From positions 3,533,501 to 3,597,500 of the forward strand of contig NZ_CP011456.1 in assembly GCF_001277295.1 (NCBI RefSeq): DNA of 64,000 nucleotides, in the 5' to 3' direction. Made by a program: the position numbers and the translations under genes. The stretch comes from Anabaena sp. WA102. GTDB lineage: Bacteria > Cyanobacteriota > Cyanobacteriia > Cyanobacteriales > Nostocaceae. Shown piece by piece: positions 46,231-54,694 of this stretch. The notes under the pieces are model-generated. The model was not told the DNA's origin and made no database searches. It saw nothing but the letters and a program-made list of their open reading frames with translations. Position 1 is the first letter of the stretch. The number at the start of each line of letters is the position of its first letter.

Positions 46231-46844
46231 TGAGTTTTACTAGAGATGCTAACCAGGCTATTCGTGCTACTTTAATCACTTGGATAATTTGCGGCTTAAT
46301 TTATCCATTGATCATGATTATTGTTGGTCAAATTGTATTTCCTGATCAAGCTAATGGTAGTTTAATTACTAATAGCCAAAAACAAGTTATTGGTTCTGAT
46401 TTAATTGGGCAACCTTTCACTTCTGAACGCTATTTTAATGGTCGTCCCAGTACCACTAATTACAGTACAGCAGATCCAAGGAAGGATGAAAGTGGAGTTT
46501 TAAAGACAGGTATATCTGGCGCTAGTAATTTAGCTCCCAGCAATATAGCATTAATAGAACGGATTAAGGGAAATGATGGTTTTCAGGGTTTACAGACGGC
46601 AGGTATAAAACCTACTGCTGATTTGGTTTATACTTCTGGTTCTAGTCTTGATCCTCATATTAGTTTAGCAGGTGCTAAGGCACAAATTGCTAGAGTGGCA
46701 AAAGCTAGGGGAGTTCAAGAACAAAAACTGGAAAGTTTAATTAATCAGAATATTGATGGGCGTTTTCTTGGTATTTTTGGAGAACCTGGAGTCAATGTTT
46801 TAAAGTTAAATTTAGCTGTGGATGCTTTAAAATCTGGAGGTTAA
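46230..46844 (+). CDS. kdpC: Potassium-transporting ATPase subunit KdpC
   Basis: 204 aa from ATG 46230, overlapping the previous stop by one base. A single N-terminal transmembrane helix (ATLITWIICGLIYPLIMIIVGQIVF) is followed by a periplasmic-side domain with the family motifs GSDLIGQPFTSERYFNGRPS, ASNLAPSNIALIERI, SGSSLDPHISLAGA and LNLALD-like LNLAVDALK. No kdpD/E sensor genes follow, as in the kdp2-type operons reported for Anabaena. Its end overlaps the convergent next gene by 18 bp. Confidence 0.96.
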   Translation: MSFTRDANQAIRATLITWIICGLIYPLIMIIVGQIVFPDQANGSLITNSQKQVIGSDLIGQPFTSERYFNGRPSTTNYSTADPRKDESGVLKTGISGASNLAPSNIALIERIKGNDGFQGLQTAGIKPTADLVYTSGSSLDPHISLAGAKAQIARVAKARGVQEQKLESLINQNIDGRFLGIFGEPGVNVLKLNLAVDALKSGG

Positions 46845-47246
46845 ATCAGACAAATAATGAAATCCTTTTCTCAAGTCCTCTCCAAATGAGTCATAAGTTC
46901 CCTGGTAAGATGTAAAAATCTTGTACCCTGGCAATACTAAAGCAATACCTATTCTGCTGTGAATCTTACCTGGATATTTATAAGGTTGATCATCAGGAAC
47001 ATCACCACCAATACGCATAAGTATTCCTGGTAGCCATAAGTATAATCCAGGAATTAATAAGTCCATGCTGTAAGCAATTTCTCTCATCGCTTCGTTTTCA
47101 CTAAGAGCATTATTGCCAGAAAAGCTCAACTTGGCGTTTGTGATGTTCAACATTACGTTTTTAATCTCCAATAGAGATTTTGGGCGTTGCTGAATTAGGG
47201 TATGAAATTGAAAAATCAATGATTTCAAACTCTTAGAGACTTCCAA
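46827..47246 (-). CDS. Hypothetical protein convergent with kdpC
   Basis: 139 aa. The N-terminal 30 residues coincide with a short repeat-like palindrome (TCTCCAATAGAGATTTT), so the original start could be the internal Met near residue 32 (MLNITNAKLSF). The remainder (SMDLLIPGLYLWLPGILMRIGGDVPDDQPYKYPGKIHSRIGIALVLPGYKIFT) is a compact beta-rich domain. Family not recognised. Confidence 0.5.
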   Translation of the reverse strand: MEVSKSLKSLIFQFHTLIQQRPKSLLEIKNVMLNITNAKLSFSGNNALSENEAMREIAYSMDLLIPGLYLWLPGILMRIGGDVPDDQPYKYPGKIHSRIGIALVLPGYKIFTSYQGTYDSFGEDLRKGFHYLSDLTSRF

Positions 47247-47633
47247 GAAATAAATTATCCTAAGAAACGAACCACAGAGGCACAGAGTACACAGAGAGAG
47301 AATTTCTGCATCAGTTTTGGGACATTTTTTTATTTGGAAGTCTCTTACTCTCTACGACTGGAGCGCCTCTGCGTGTTCGCGCAGCGTGCCGTAGGCATAA
47401 CAAAATCATACTCTTAATCAGCAACGCCAGATTTTGCTAGCAGTTTCAATCCCTAATAGAGATTATTGTAACAGGAATAGGAATCTCCACACACTACCTA
47501 TAGCGGTTATTGTTCGGATGCAATCCAATTGAGGGTGGGGAAATCCCGCCCCTACTAAATACTGGATTGCGTATCTACGTTTTCGCTGTGGTGTAAGGTA
47601 TTTCTCAATCCTTGGCTATTACCTGTAATGATA
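47247..47633. other. Gene-free region with degenerate CRISPR-like repeat
   Basis: It contains a CACAGAGGCACAGAG repeat at about 47270, a GCGTGTTCGCGCAGCGTGCC repeat, and at 47443-47472 a 30-nt sequence starting GTTTCAATCCCTAATAG and ending TTATTGTAAC. The first 17 bases of the latter are identical to the reverse complement of the array repeat's 3' end. No spacer-like periodicity around it. Confidence 0.6.
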
Positions 47634-48506
47634 TTAACTGGTGAGTGATGCAGTCAAGTCATAATTTTGACATAGATTGATGAGTTTTCCTTTAATGCGC
47701 GATCGCACATTCTCCGGTGAAACTACAATACAATCGGAGGAATATTGCATGATTTCCCGAATAAACCAGAATGTATTTGATACTTGTCTAATTACTCGCT
47801 TCACTTTTGATTTTTCTGGTATCCATTCAACTATTGAATCCTCTGGTTTAGTTTGATAGGCAAAAGCTAAGTTGTTTAGTAGGTGCATTTCTACATCTAT
47901 TTGATCTAACTGCGATCGCCATTTACCAGCAATTTCCGTAATAGCTGCTTCGTTAATTCTATCTAAACGAAAACACCAGTTATGCTGTAGTGCTTCTATG
48001 TCATGGTTATCTAATGTTTCCTCACACCAGCAATCAAGATATAGACGTTTTTCATGGGGGGTAATCTTAGCATAGTGAACTGTATAATTTAATATTCTTT
48101 CTGTTGCATCTTGATAGGAAAGTTGAAACGGTTGTTGACGCAAAATATAGTGGTCAACTTGTAACCGCCAAGATGGAAGTGAATTGTTTAAAACCCCTTC
48201 AATTTCCTTTCGCATTGGTATGGACAATTCACTGCGTTCAAGTAACAAATTGGCGATAATCTGCCCTTGTTCCACTTGTCCAATGTCTGTTAATGCACCT
48301 ATGCAACGGTATAATGCGCGGATACGTGATTCCTGCCAGTCATGATTTTTGCCAATGATTAATTCATGTTGAGCGATCGCTTTGATCAGTTTGGAGATAT
48401 TGGGATCTTCTCCCCACATCATCCCGAATTCGAGAGCGATCGCTTCTAGTTCGGCTTTGTCCCGTTCTGATACCGACAGGGTAATAGACTGACCTTTTCT
48501 ACTCAT
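47634..48506 (-). CDS. WYL-domain transcriptional regulator of the CRISPR locus (predicted)
   Basis: 290 aa. The N-terminal basic segment (GQSITLSVSERDKAELEAIALEFGM, about 5-29) looks like a ribbon-helix-helix DNA-binding part. The middle is helical, and from about residue 130 a WYL-type ligand-binding domain begins (PFQLSYQDATERILNYTVHYAKITPHEKRLYLDCWCEET, then FRLDRI...). A homologous WYL protein, Sll7009 of Synechocystis 6803, has been reported to restrain crRNA accumulation of the type I-D locus. Here it is divergent from the cas operon, with a palindrome in the promoter region between. Role inferred. Confidence 0.75.
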   Translation of the reverse strand: MSRKGQSITLSVSERDKAELEAIALEFGMMWGEDPNISKLIKAIAQHELIIGKNHDWQESRIRALYRCIGALTDIGQVEQGQIIANLLLERSELSIPMRKEIEGVLNNSLPSWRLQVDHYILRQQPFQLSYQDATERILNYTVHYAKITPHEKRLYLDCWCEETLDNHDIEALQHNWCFRLDRINEAAITEIAGKWRSQLDQIDVEMHLLNNLAFAYQTKPEDSIVEWIPEKSKVKRVIRQVSNTFWFIREIMQYSSDCIVVSPENVRSRIKGKLINLCQNYDLTASLTS

Positions 48507-48639
48507 TTTGTACGGACACTTTTACACGAATATCTCTTGTCAACTTTTATTTTCGGTGTCATTATAGATTTTAACAACGAGTTACGGACACAATATGAGG
48601 TATTTAAAAAAGATATTAAAAAAGCTAGAGTCTAGCTCT

Positions 48640-48730
48640 AGCTTACAAGCCCTGATAGGGATTAATGAGTTATGTTAATGCCTTGATCACTTCTTTACTA
48701 CAGTTTCAATCCCTTATAGGGATTAGGGTC
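48640..48730 (-). repeat. Decayed CRISPR repeats upstream of the cas operon
   Basis: GTTTCAATCCCTTATAGGGATT is at 48703-48724 and a weaker copy (CCCTGATAGGGATTA) at 48650-48664, 61 bp apart. The former is the reverse complement of an ATCCCTATAAGGGATTGAAAC-type repeat, close to the array repeat but in opposite orientation. They could be remnants of a second array, or of a related type III array. Confidence 0.5.
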
Positions 48731-48838
48731 TAGTCTCAAGGCTTCTTTAGTATATATCCTAAAAGTTTCATGGAACAATTTTTTTACCAGATTTTTACTC
48801 ACTTCTTTACTACAGACAAATTTTTGCTGCTATATTAG

Positions 48839-48871
48839 AGGTAACCGAAACAAAGCTGTTTCAGTTTACCT
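48839..48871. promoter_or_regulatory. Inverted repeat, candidate operator of the cas operon
   Basis: AGGTAACCGAAACA and TGTTTCAGTTTACCT are inverted around AAGC, mismatching at one or two bases. It begins 3 bp after a -10-like TATATT (48831-48836). A second short inverted repeat follows (ACCTATG/CATAGGT, 48868-48894). A site just downstream of -10 fits a repressor operator, plausibly for the adjacent WYL protein or the small winged-helix protein. Confidence 0.45.
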
Positions 48872-48942
48872 ATGTTGAGTGGTATCTCATAGGTTAGCAC
48901 TGATATGGCTATTTCGGCGCAAACTTATTGAGGTAATTTTTT

Positions 48943-49149
48943 GTGAAAGATAATCTTCCAGATCGTATGCTTCAAGTTATGTCAGATTCTTGCTGGCATT
49001 CTACAGAAGAACTAGTCGAAAAAATTAGCCACCGATTTTCTGCAACTATGCACGTCCTCAAGAAAAGAGGTTATCAGTTTAATAAACGCCGTACTCAAGG
49101 TCAACAGCATGAGTATAGACTTGTAATTGAGTCAAAAGCGATAGCTTAA
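48943..49149 (+). CDS. Small winged-helix protein at the head of the cas operon
   Basis: 68 aa, GTG start with GAGG 10 bp upstream. DRMLQVMSDSCWHSTEELVEKISHRFSATMHVLKKRGYQFNKRRTQGQQHEYRL fits a single winged-helix DNA-binding domain, with the wing in KRRTQGQQHEYRL. Such a small protein next to a cas operon could be a transcriptional regulator or an Aca-like autorepressor. 114 bp before mntA. Confidence 0.6.
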   Translation: MKDNLPDRMLQVMSDSCWHSTEELVEKISHRFSATMHVLKKRGYQFNKRRTQGQQHEYRLVIESKAIA

Positions 49150-49263
49150 AAAGAATTTCTAACATATTGGGGGTAGTTTCTCCTACTCCCATTTCTTGAA
49201 AATAGTAGTTAGTAATGCAGAAATTTATTGAAGAAAATAACTCCTATAGCTGGACTAAAGCAA

Positions 49264-49716
49264 ATGCAAAACAATACTCCCACAATTACAGAACTTCAAG
49301 AATTATCCTCACAAATTCCTGAGAAAATACCTTACTTAAAAATGTTAGTTTTATTTGGTTCTAGAGCAACTGGTAAAACTAAAGCTAATAGTGACTGGGA
49401 TTTTGCAGTTTTATATGATGAAGAAAAACGTCAGAATTACATAGCAAATAATATTGCTGTTTTATTTGAACTGCCAATTGTGATTGGTGAAGTTTTACAA
49501 ATTAATCCTGATATTATAGATATTGTAGAACTAAATAAATGTTCTTGGTTAATTAGTCATTTTGTAGCGCGTGATGGAATTATGTTATATGAAAAATTTA
49601 CTGGACAATTTAATGATTTTTGCTTAAATTCCTTAAAAGCTGAATCAGAGTTAAAGAAATTTCGTAAAGAGCAACAACGAATTATTGAAATAGAGTTAAA
49701 TAAGTGGGGAGCATGA
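49264..49716 (+). CDS. mntA: MNT-type nucleotidyltransferase antitoxin (MntA)
   Basis: 150 aa from ATG 49264 (a TTG start 36 bp earlier is possible). Minimal nucleotidyltransferase motif GSRATGKTKANSDWDFAVLYD (about 38-58) carries GSxxxG and the SDxD catalytic acids. MntA enzymes AMPylate a Tyr of the partner HEPN RNase HepT and so neutralise it. The stop overlaps the next start by ATGA. This pair is read directly into cas10d. Confidence 0.85.
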   Translation: MQNNTPTITELQELSSQIPEKIPYLKMLVLFGSRATGKTKANSDWDFAVLYDEEKRQNYIANNIAVLFELPIVIGEVLQINPDIIDIVELNKCSWLISHFVARDGIMLYEKFTGQFNDFCLNSLKAESELKKFRKEQQRIIEIELNKWGA

Positions 49717-50156
49717 ATAATATAGATTCTGAAATAGTTTTATCAAGACTAAGGTTAATTACCAAATATTACAACACATTAGTAGAATTTAATTCTCTGA
49801 GTCTTGATGAATTTTTAGGTGATTTTCGTCAACAACTAATTGTAGAAAGACTATTGCAATTAATGACTCAAGCCGCAATAGACATCAATGATCATATATT
49901 GTCAAAACTCAAATCTGGAAAGTCTTACACTAATTTTGAGGCTTTTATTGAATTAGGTAAATATCAAATTCTTACTCCTGAACTAGCAAAACAAATTGCG
50001 CCATCATCAGGTTTAAGAAATCGTTTGGTTCATGAATATGATGATATAGATCCGAATCAGGTTTTCATGGCAATTAGTTTTGCATTACAGCAATATCCGC
50101 TTTATGTTAGACAAATCAACTCTTATTTAATTACATTGGAAGAAGAAAATGATTAA
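49713..50156 (+). CDS. hepT: HEPN-domain RNase toxin (HepT)
   Basis: 147 aa from ATG 49713. DUF86/HepT family: NDHILSKLKSGKSYTNFEAFIELGKYQILTPELAKQIAPSSGLRNRLVHEYDDID carries the catalytic RxxxxH plus target tyrosine motif (RNRLVHEY, about 109-116). The expected activity is RNA cleavage held in check by MntA. The last 8 bp overlap the cas10d start, so toxin and Cas10d translation are coupled. Confidence 0.88.
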   Translation: MNNIDSEIVLSRLRLITKYYNTLVEFNSLSLDEFLGDFRQQLIVERLLQLMTQAAIDINDHILSKLKSGKSYTNFEAFIELGKYQILTPELAKQIAPSSGLRNRLVHEYDDIDPNQVFMAISFALQQYPLYVRQINSYLITLEEEND

Positions 50157-52878
50157 ACGCGGTCGGCTTTTAAATCGTCCTCCTAAATCCTTAGAGGAAA
50201 TTTATTTCAGTGAAATTCGCCCCCAACTTTATGAAAACCATGCACATCATCATCAATATGGTGTGAGAACAGGTACAACTCTTGCAGAACATTTAGACTC
50301 TGCGTGTCAGTTTATTTTGACAGTTAGCCGCATAGCAGAAGTAGCAGAAGATAAACGACCTTTATTATTAGCTGCAACTGCTGTTCATGACCTCAATAAA
50401 TTAGATCCTCAAGAACGAAAGGTCAAAACCTTAGCTAGAGATAAAGACTTTTTAAAAGAACAACTTGAAAAAGCTTGTGTTCTTAGCTTTGTAGTCACAG
50501 ATAATGACTTAGAATTAGTCAGAAAGTTGATTGAACGTCATTCAGGTCACAGCGTCAGTGATGGTGCTAGATTTTTACCAGAAGACCCAAATATTGAACG
50601 TTGGGCTGCAATGTTAGTTGCTGCTGATTTGTTTGATTTAGGTATTCCTGATGCACAACGATTTCGCAAAATAGAAACAGAATTAACAGTCGCTTTTGGC
50701 AGAAAATGTAATCTTTTTCGAGTGCGTTTATCAGAAGATAAAGGTTATATTACATCCTTGTTACTGGGTGCTTGTGAAGAAGTTTTACAAAAATATGGCT
50801 TTCATCCCATCGCCATTTTTCCAGATAGCGAACTTTTTGAAGGTGGAAATTTACCAAATGTAGATTTAACCAAAGAAATCGCTACTGTTTGGCAAAGTAA
50901 AATTGATCAAGTTTTTGGTAACAATATTGAAAAACTTGTCAGAGCCACTAAAGATGGTATCAAAGTTACTCATCAGGCTATTCAACAAAATGTTGATGAG
51001 GTTTTAGTCAATATTCAGGCTCTTTTAGAAAAGAAGAAAGCAGGTTATAAATCAGATAAAGTTGCTGAATCTGTAACTAAATGGGGTGAAGATGCTGGTG
51101 AGGAAGCACTAGAAAAAGCTGCTGAACTGGGATTATTGCCTGTAAGTAATGCAGAAGAATTTGCTATATCTGAAGGTTTGAAAGCAGCTTATCTGAGTTA
51201 TCGAGAAGCAGGTTTAAATCCTAAAGAAGTTTGGGATAAAATCTCTCATCATGCTGGAATTTCTGAACATCAACGCCTTGCACTTGAACCATTTAATGGT
51301 CAGTATGGACGACCTTTATTTGCAGCAAAAGCCGCTATTAATGGCATTGAAGGTATTAACGAATCTCTCAAAGAGTCTTTTCAACTAAGAAATAACAGTA
51401 CAGAAACTTCTGAAGAAATGGAAGTATCTGAAGAAATAATTTTAGCAGTTCACAGAATGGTAAATTTACCTTTTGCTAATCAGCTAATTGGAATTAATGA
51501 ATTAGATGCTTATGTAGAAGCTAATCCTAGACAAAGATGTTCTTTAGGTGCTACATCCAGTGAAATAGATGAATTAATTTCCGCAAATATGCCTCCTGGC
51601 ACAAAAGTACAGGCTTTTTCTAATCGTTTACCAGGTGGTATTAGTGCCGAACCAAAAAGACAAGCAGATTCTATTGCTGCGTTAGCTTATCAACTAATGA
51701 CAGTAGGTGCTAATTTTCCTAAAGTTAGCAAACAAGAACCTCTTTATTTACATTTATCATTACCTAAAGGTTCTGCTCCTGAACTTTTAAGAATTTGGCG
51801 CGAACTGTTAAAACAACTGGCAGCAACAAATACTGAAGGGGGTACTGTTACTGTTGATCAATTACAACTTTATCGAGATCACAAACTTGAATTTAAAGCT
51901 AATAAGGTAGTTGGTGCAGCATTACCTAAACGACCGGATTTTATTCATACATCTGTGATTATTCCTTTAGTTTGGGGAGATGTTAATACTTCTTTAGCTT
52001 TACTCAAATCACTGAGATTAGGATTAGAAATATCTTTATCTTTAGATATTGGTTTTCCTTTTACTTTAAGCAGCAATATGGAGGTAGATTTATTTGATGA
52101 TGTATATGGCAGAGTTGAAGGTATTCCTGCTGCACTGCAACCTTTACTAAGAAATGGACAATATGAACGTTTTAAGAATGAAAAGACTCAGGAAGATAGG
52201 AATACTCTCAGTGCAGAAGAAATTCTTGAAAGATTACGTTGTCTTGGAGAACTAGCAATATCTGTTGCCAGCATTCAGAAATCTGATGATTGTTTATATG
52301 ATTTGGCTCGTACTTGTGATAGACCAATTGAACTTTATTTTGTTTTGTTACGTTGGATTTTACGAGAACAAGATGAACCAAATTTGAGCATTATTTGGAG
52401 TCGAATTTGTCAGCCTTTAAATACATTAATGGAGAGCCTTATGCCTAATGAAAATTCACTTTTGACTAAGTATTTAAAAGAAGCTGCTCAAATTGCAGCA
52501 GAAGCGAACCTCAAGGGAAGTTCTTTCAAACGTACTGCTCAAACAGAACCTTTCACAGCTTTTATTACTGCTGTAAAAAATCAAAAACCTCATTTAGATT
52601 TGGAGGTAATGTTTGCAGCTTTAACCGAGCAATATTACATACGATTAGACCGCATTAATCGTGAATATCATGTAGGAGTAAAAAAACTTGAACAAGTTAA
52701 GCATTATTACAATGTATTACGCAACCTATATGAGAAGGTTTACTCTGCACGTCCAGAAAAGTTGTTATCTGATCAAAAAACTTTAGAAGCTGCTTATTTA
52801 TTCTTTCTTGAAGAAGCACGTAAACAGCTTAAAAATAAATCAGAAGATGATTCTGATGAAACAAATACAACTGTTTAA
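50149..52878 (+). CDS. cas10d: Type I-D CRISPR large subunit Cas10d (Csc3)
   Basis: 909 aa. N-terminal HD nuclease: His48 in LAEHLDS and His80-Asp81 in TAVHDLNKL, with a later His pair (ERHSGHSV). I see no GGDD cyclase/polymerase motif, as expected for type I-D. The central and C-terminal parts are palm-like and helical (IPLVWGDVNTSLALLKSLRLGLEISLSLDIGFPF). In type I-D this subunit carries the HD nuclease that other type I systems have in Cas3. Upstream overlap with hepT is 8 bp; csc2 starts 29 bp downstream. Confidence 0.92.
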   Translation: MIKRGRLLNRPPKSLEEIYFSEIRPQLYENHAHHHQYGVRTGTTLAEHLDSACQFILTVSRIAEVAEDKRPLLLAATAVHDLNKLDPQERKVKTLARDKDFLKEQLEKACVLSFVVTDNDLELVRKLIERHSGHSVSDGARFLPEDPNIERWAAMLVAADLFDLGIPDAQRFRKIETELTVAFGRKCNLFRVRLSEDKGYITSLLLGACEEVLQKYGFHPIAIFPDSELFEGGNLPNVDLTKEIATVWQSKIDQVFGNNIEKLVRATKDGIKVTHQAIQQNVDEVLVNIQALLEKKKAGYKSDKVAESVTKWGEDAGEEALEKAAELGLLPVSNAEEFAISEGLKAAYLSYREAGLNPKEVWDKISHHAGISEHQRLALEPFNGQYGRPLFAAKAAINGIEGINESLKESFQLRNNSTETSEEMEVSEEIILAVHRMVNLPFANQLIGINELDAYVEANPRQRCSLGATSSEIDELISANMPPGTKVQAFSNRLPGGISAEPKRQADSIAALAYQLMTVGANFPKVSKQEPLYLHLSLPKGSAPELLRIWRELLKQLAATNTEGGTVTVDQLQLYRDHKLEFKANKVVGAALPKRPDFIHTSVIIPLVWGDVNTSLALLKSLRLGLEISLSLDIGFPFTLSSNMEVDLFDDVYGRVEGIPAALQPLLRNGQYERFKNEKTQEDRNTLSAEEILERLRCLGELAISVASIQKSDDCLYDLARTCDRPIELYFVLLRWILREQDEPNLSIIWSRICQPLNTLMESLMPNENSLLTKYLKEAAQIAAEANLKGSSFKRTAQTEPFTAFITAVKNQKPHLDLEVMFAALTEQYYIRLDRINREYHVGVKKLEQVKHYYNVLRNLYEKVYSARPEKLLSDQKTLEAAYLFFLEEARKQLKNKSEDDSDETNTTV

Positions 52879-52906
52879 TTAATCATTAACTAACTAGGAG
52901 TTTATC

Positions 52907-53932
52907 ATGTCAATTCAAAAGCTTTCCCCTGTTCTCGCAACTACCTACGAAAATTTCCCCAAAGGTCGGTTTATTACTTTAATTGTTCTCAGAACAACTC
53001 ACTCAGAAACTATTTTTCGCACAGAAGGTTCTGGTGAGTCAATGTGTAATGAATTTGTTCAAGCTGGTGTGAATAATGATAATATTATTCAACGGTTGGT
53101 GATGACTAAACGTAAACAAGTAGCACCAGAAAGACGTTATGGAAGAGAACATTTAAGAGCGCACGAACTTTTATACACTAACGTCAAAGATGGCTCTATT
53201 TGCTCTTTAAATACTAATGCACCTTGTGAAATGTGTGTAGATTGTTTCCTTTATGGTTTTGCTGCTGGTGGAGGTGGCGCACAAAAAAGCCGTATTTGGA
53301 CTGAAGATGCTTTTAGTATATTATCCGCTACTGATGTGGTAGGCGATCGCACTATTAACGCCATCTACGAAAACGGCACAATGCGAGATGAAAAAGGTAA
53401 TCCTTCCACCGCTTTAAATACCAGCGAATACATCAAACCAGGAGTTCATTTTTTAGATGTTGTCACACTCAAAGATGTAACTGCTGATGAACTGCGCTAC
53501 ATTATCGGAAATATTCTTTTTACCAGTCGTTATGGTGCTGTTTCCAGTCGTGTAGGAAGAATGGAAAATCAAATATTAGGTATTTTTGGCAGTATTACCG
53601 AATTACCTAGCTCCTTGGAACTTGTACAAGCTACCTATGATGTTTTAGGAGAACCTTTAGAACACCCTTTAAATATTAATAGAGTCATCACAGCAACCAA
53701 GCAAGTAATTACAAATTGGCAAGACAGAAGAGGGGTTTCTGTGCAACTATCTGATGAAGAATTAGCAACTTTAATTACTGATGTAGAAACCCACTGGTCA
53801 GAAGCAGGACGTGATACTTTTCTCAAACGTTTAAGTCAATCCTATGAACCTTTCCGTCAAGTTGCACCTGAAAAAAACAAAGGTAAAGGTAAAGGTAAAA
53901 ACAAAAATACTCAAGTTGAAGTAGAGAACTAA
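52907..53932 (+). CDS. csc2: Csc2 (Cas7d), backbone of the type I-D Cascade
   Basis: 341 aa. It begins with FPKGRFITLIVLRTTHSETIFRTEGSGE and has the zinc-ligand candidates CEMCVDC (about 102-108) and a glycine-rich FAAGGGGAQKSRI. RRYGREHLRAHELLYT and SSRVGRMENQILGI are conserved in Csc2. Several copies bind the crRNA spacer. The last 20 residues are Lys/Gly-rich (KNKGKGKGKNKNT), probably disordered. It precedes csc1 by 3 bp. Confidence 0.92.
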   Translation: MSIQKLSPVLATTYENFPKGRFITLIVLRTTHSETIFRTEGSGESMCNEFVQAGVNNDNIIQRLVMTKRKQVAPERRYGREHLRAHELLYTNVKDGSICSLNTNAPCEMCVDCFLYGFAAGGGGAQKSRIWTEDAFSILSATDVVGDRTINAIYENGTMRDEKGNPSTALNTSEYIKPGVHFLDVVTLKDVTADELRYIIGNILFTSRYGAVSSRVGRMENQILGIFGSITELPSSLELVQATYDVLGEPLEHPLNINRVITATKQVITNWQDRRGVSVQLSDEELATLITDVETHWSEAGRDTFLKRLSQSYEPFRQVAPEKNKGKGKGKNKNTQVEVEN

Positions 53933-53935
53933 ATT

Positions 53936-54694
53936 ATGTCAACAATTCCTTTTTCACAGGCAAAACTTATTGAATTAAACTGTCTTGAACCAGTCTTTTT
54001 TGCCTCTAGGGAGTTGTCTGATACCTATTACACTGAGGGGTTACTTGGGAATTATGCTTTAACCTATGCTTTAGGTTGGGTAAATTCCCCCTATCGTCTC
54101 CAAGGTCAGGCTACAGGACGACCAACCTACAAAGAAGATTTTCAAGCAATAGCTCAATCCTGCTACATTTTACCAGCTTCACCAATAGGCAGAGTTACAT
54201 TTAGATTTGAAAGATTTAACGCTCTTTCTGATGCTTATTGGTACACCATGACTAATAATCGTGTAGCAACTGCCAGAGAAGATTTACCATTACAACGTCA
54301 AGGTACAAAACCTAGTTCATTTAGAGCAAGTAATTTTCCTCAAACTGGAAGATTACGCATGATTGAAAGGGGTAATAAATTCCAAACATTAGTATTTGGA
54401 AATCAACAATTACCAGATTATATTCGTGTGGGAAAATTCGCTAGTAAAGTTAAAGTGAATGTCTTAAAAGAGTTTCCTATAACTTTACTCCCAGAAGGCG
54501 AATATAAAAGTCAATTTTATCTAAATGTTGCTGATTTACCAAGACAAATAGAAGTATTTGCTTTTGATTTAATCTCTATACCTCCTGCACCGATATTAAA
54601 AAATCTTCATTTTCGAGGTGCAGCTTGGCAAATTGGCGAAATGATTGTACCCGCAGGTTTACATTATTGTGGTAGAGAAAACAGAAATGAGTAA
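53936..54694 (+). CDS. csc1: Csc1 (Cas5d), 5'-handle binding subunit
   Basis: 252 aa. KLIELNCLEPVFFASRELSDTYYTEGLLGNYALTYALGW is the characteristic Csc1 start, and the second half (GKFASKVKVNVLKEF, SQFYLNVADLP) completes the RAMP fold. It caps the crRNA 5' end and takes part in PAM recognition. It overlaps cas3' by 8 bp. Confidence 0.9.
   Translation: MSTIPFSQAKLIELNCLEPVFFASRELSDTYYTEGLLGNYALTYALGWVNSPYRLQGQATGRPTYKEDFQAIAQSCYILPASPIGRVTFRFERFNALSDAYWYTMTNNRVATAREDLPLQRQGTKPSSFRASNFPQTGRLRMIERGNKFQTLVFGNQQLPDYIRVGKFASKVKVNVLKEFPITLLPEGEYKSQFYLNVADLPRQIEVFAFDLISIPPAPILKNLHFRGAAWQIGEMIVPAGLHYCGRENRNE

Noticed and set aside
50149..52878. Type III (cyclic oligoadenylate-producing) Cas10
   Set aside because: No GGDD motif, and the neighbours are csc2, csc1 and a Cas3' helicase; it is Cas10d of type I-D.
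53470..53500. Sequence GTAACTGCTGATG considered as a second hupL att copy
   Set aside because: Only a few bases match the 16-bp site and it lies inside csc2 in a conserved coding region.
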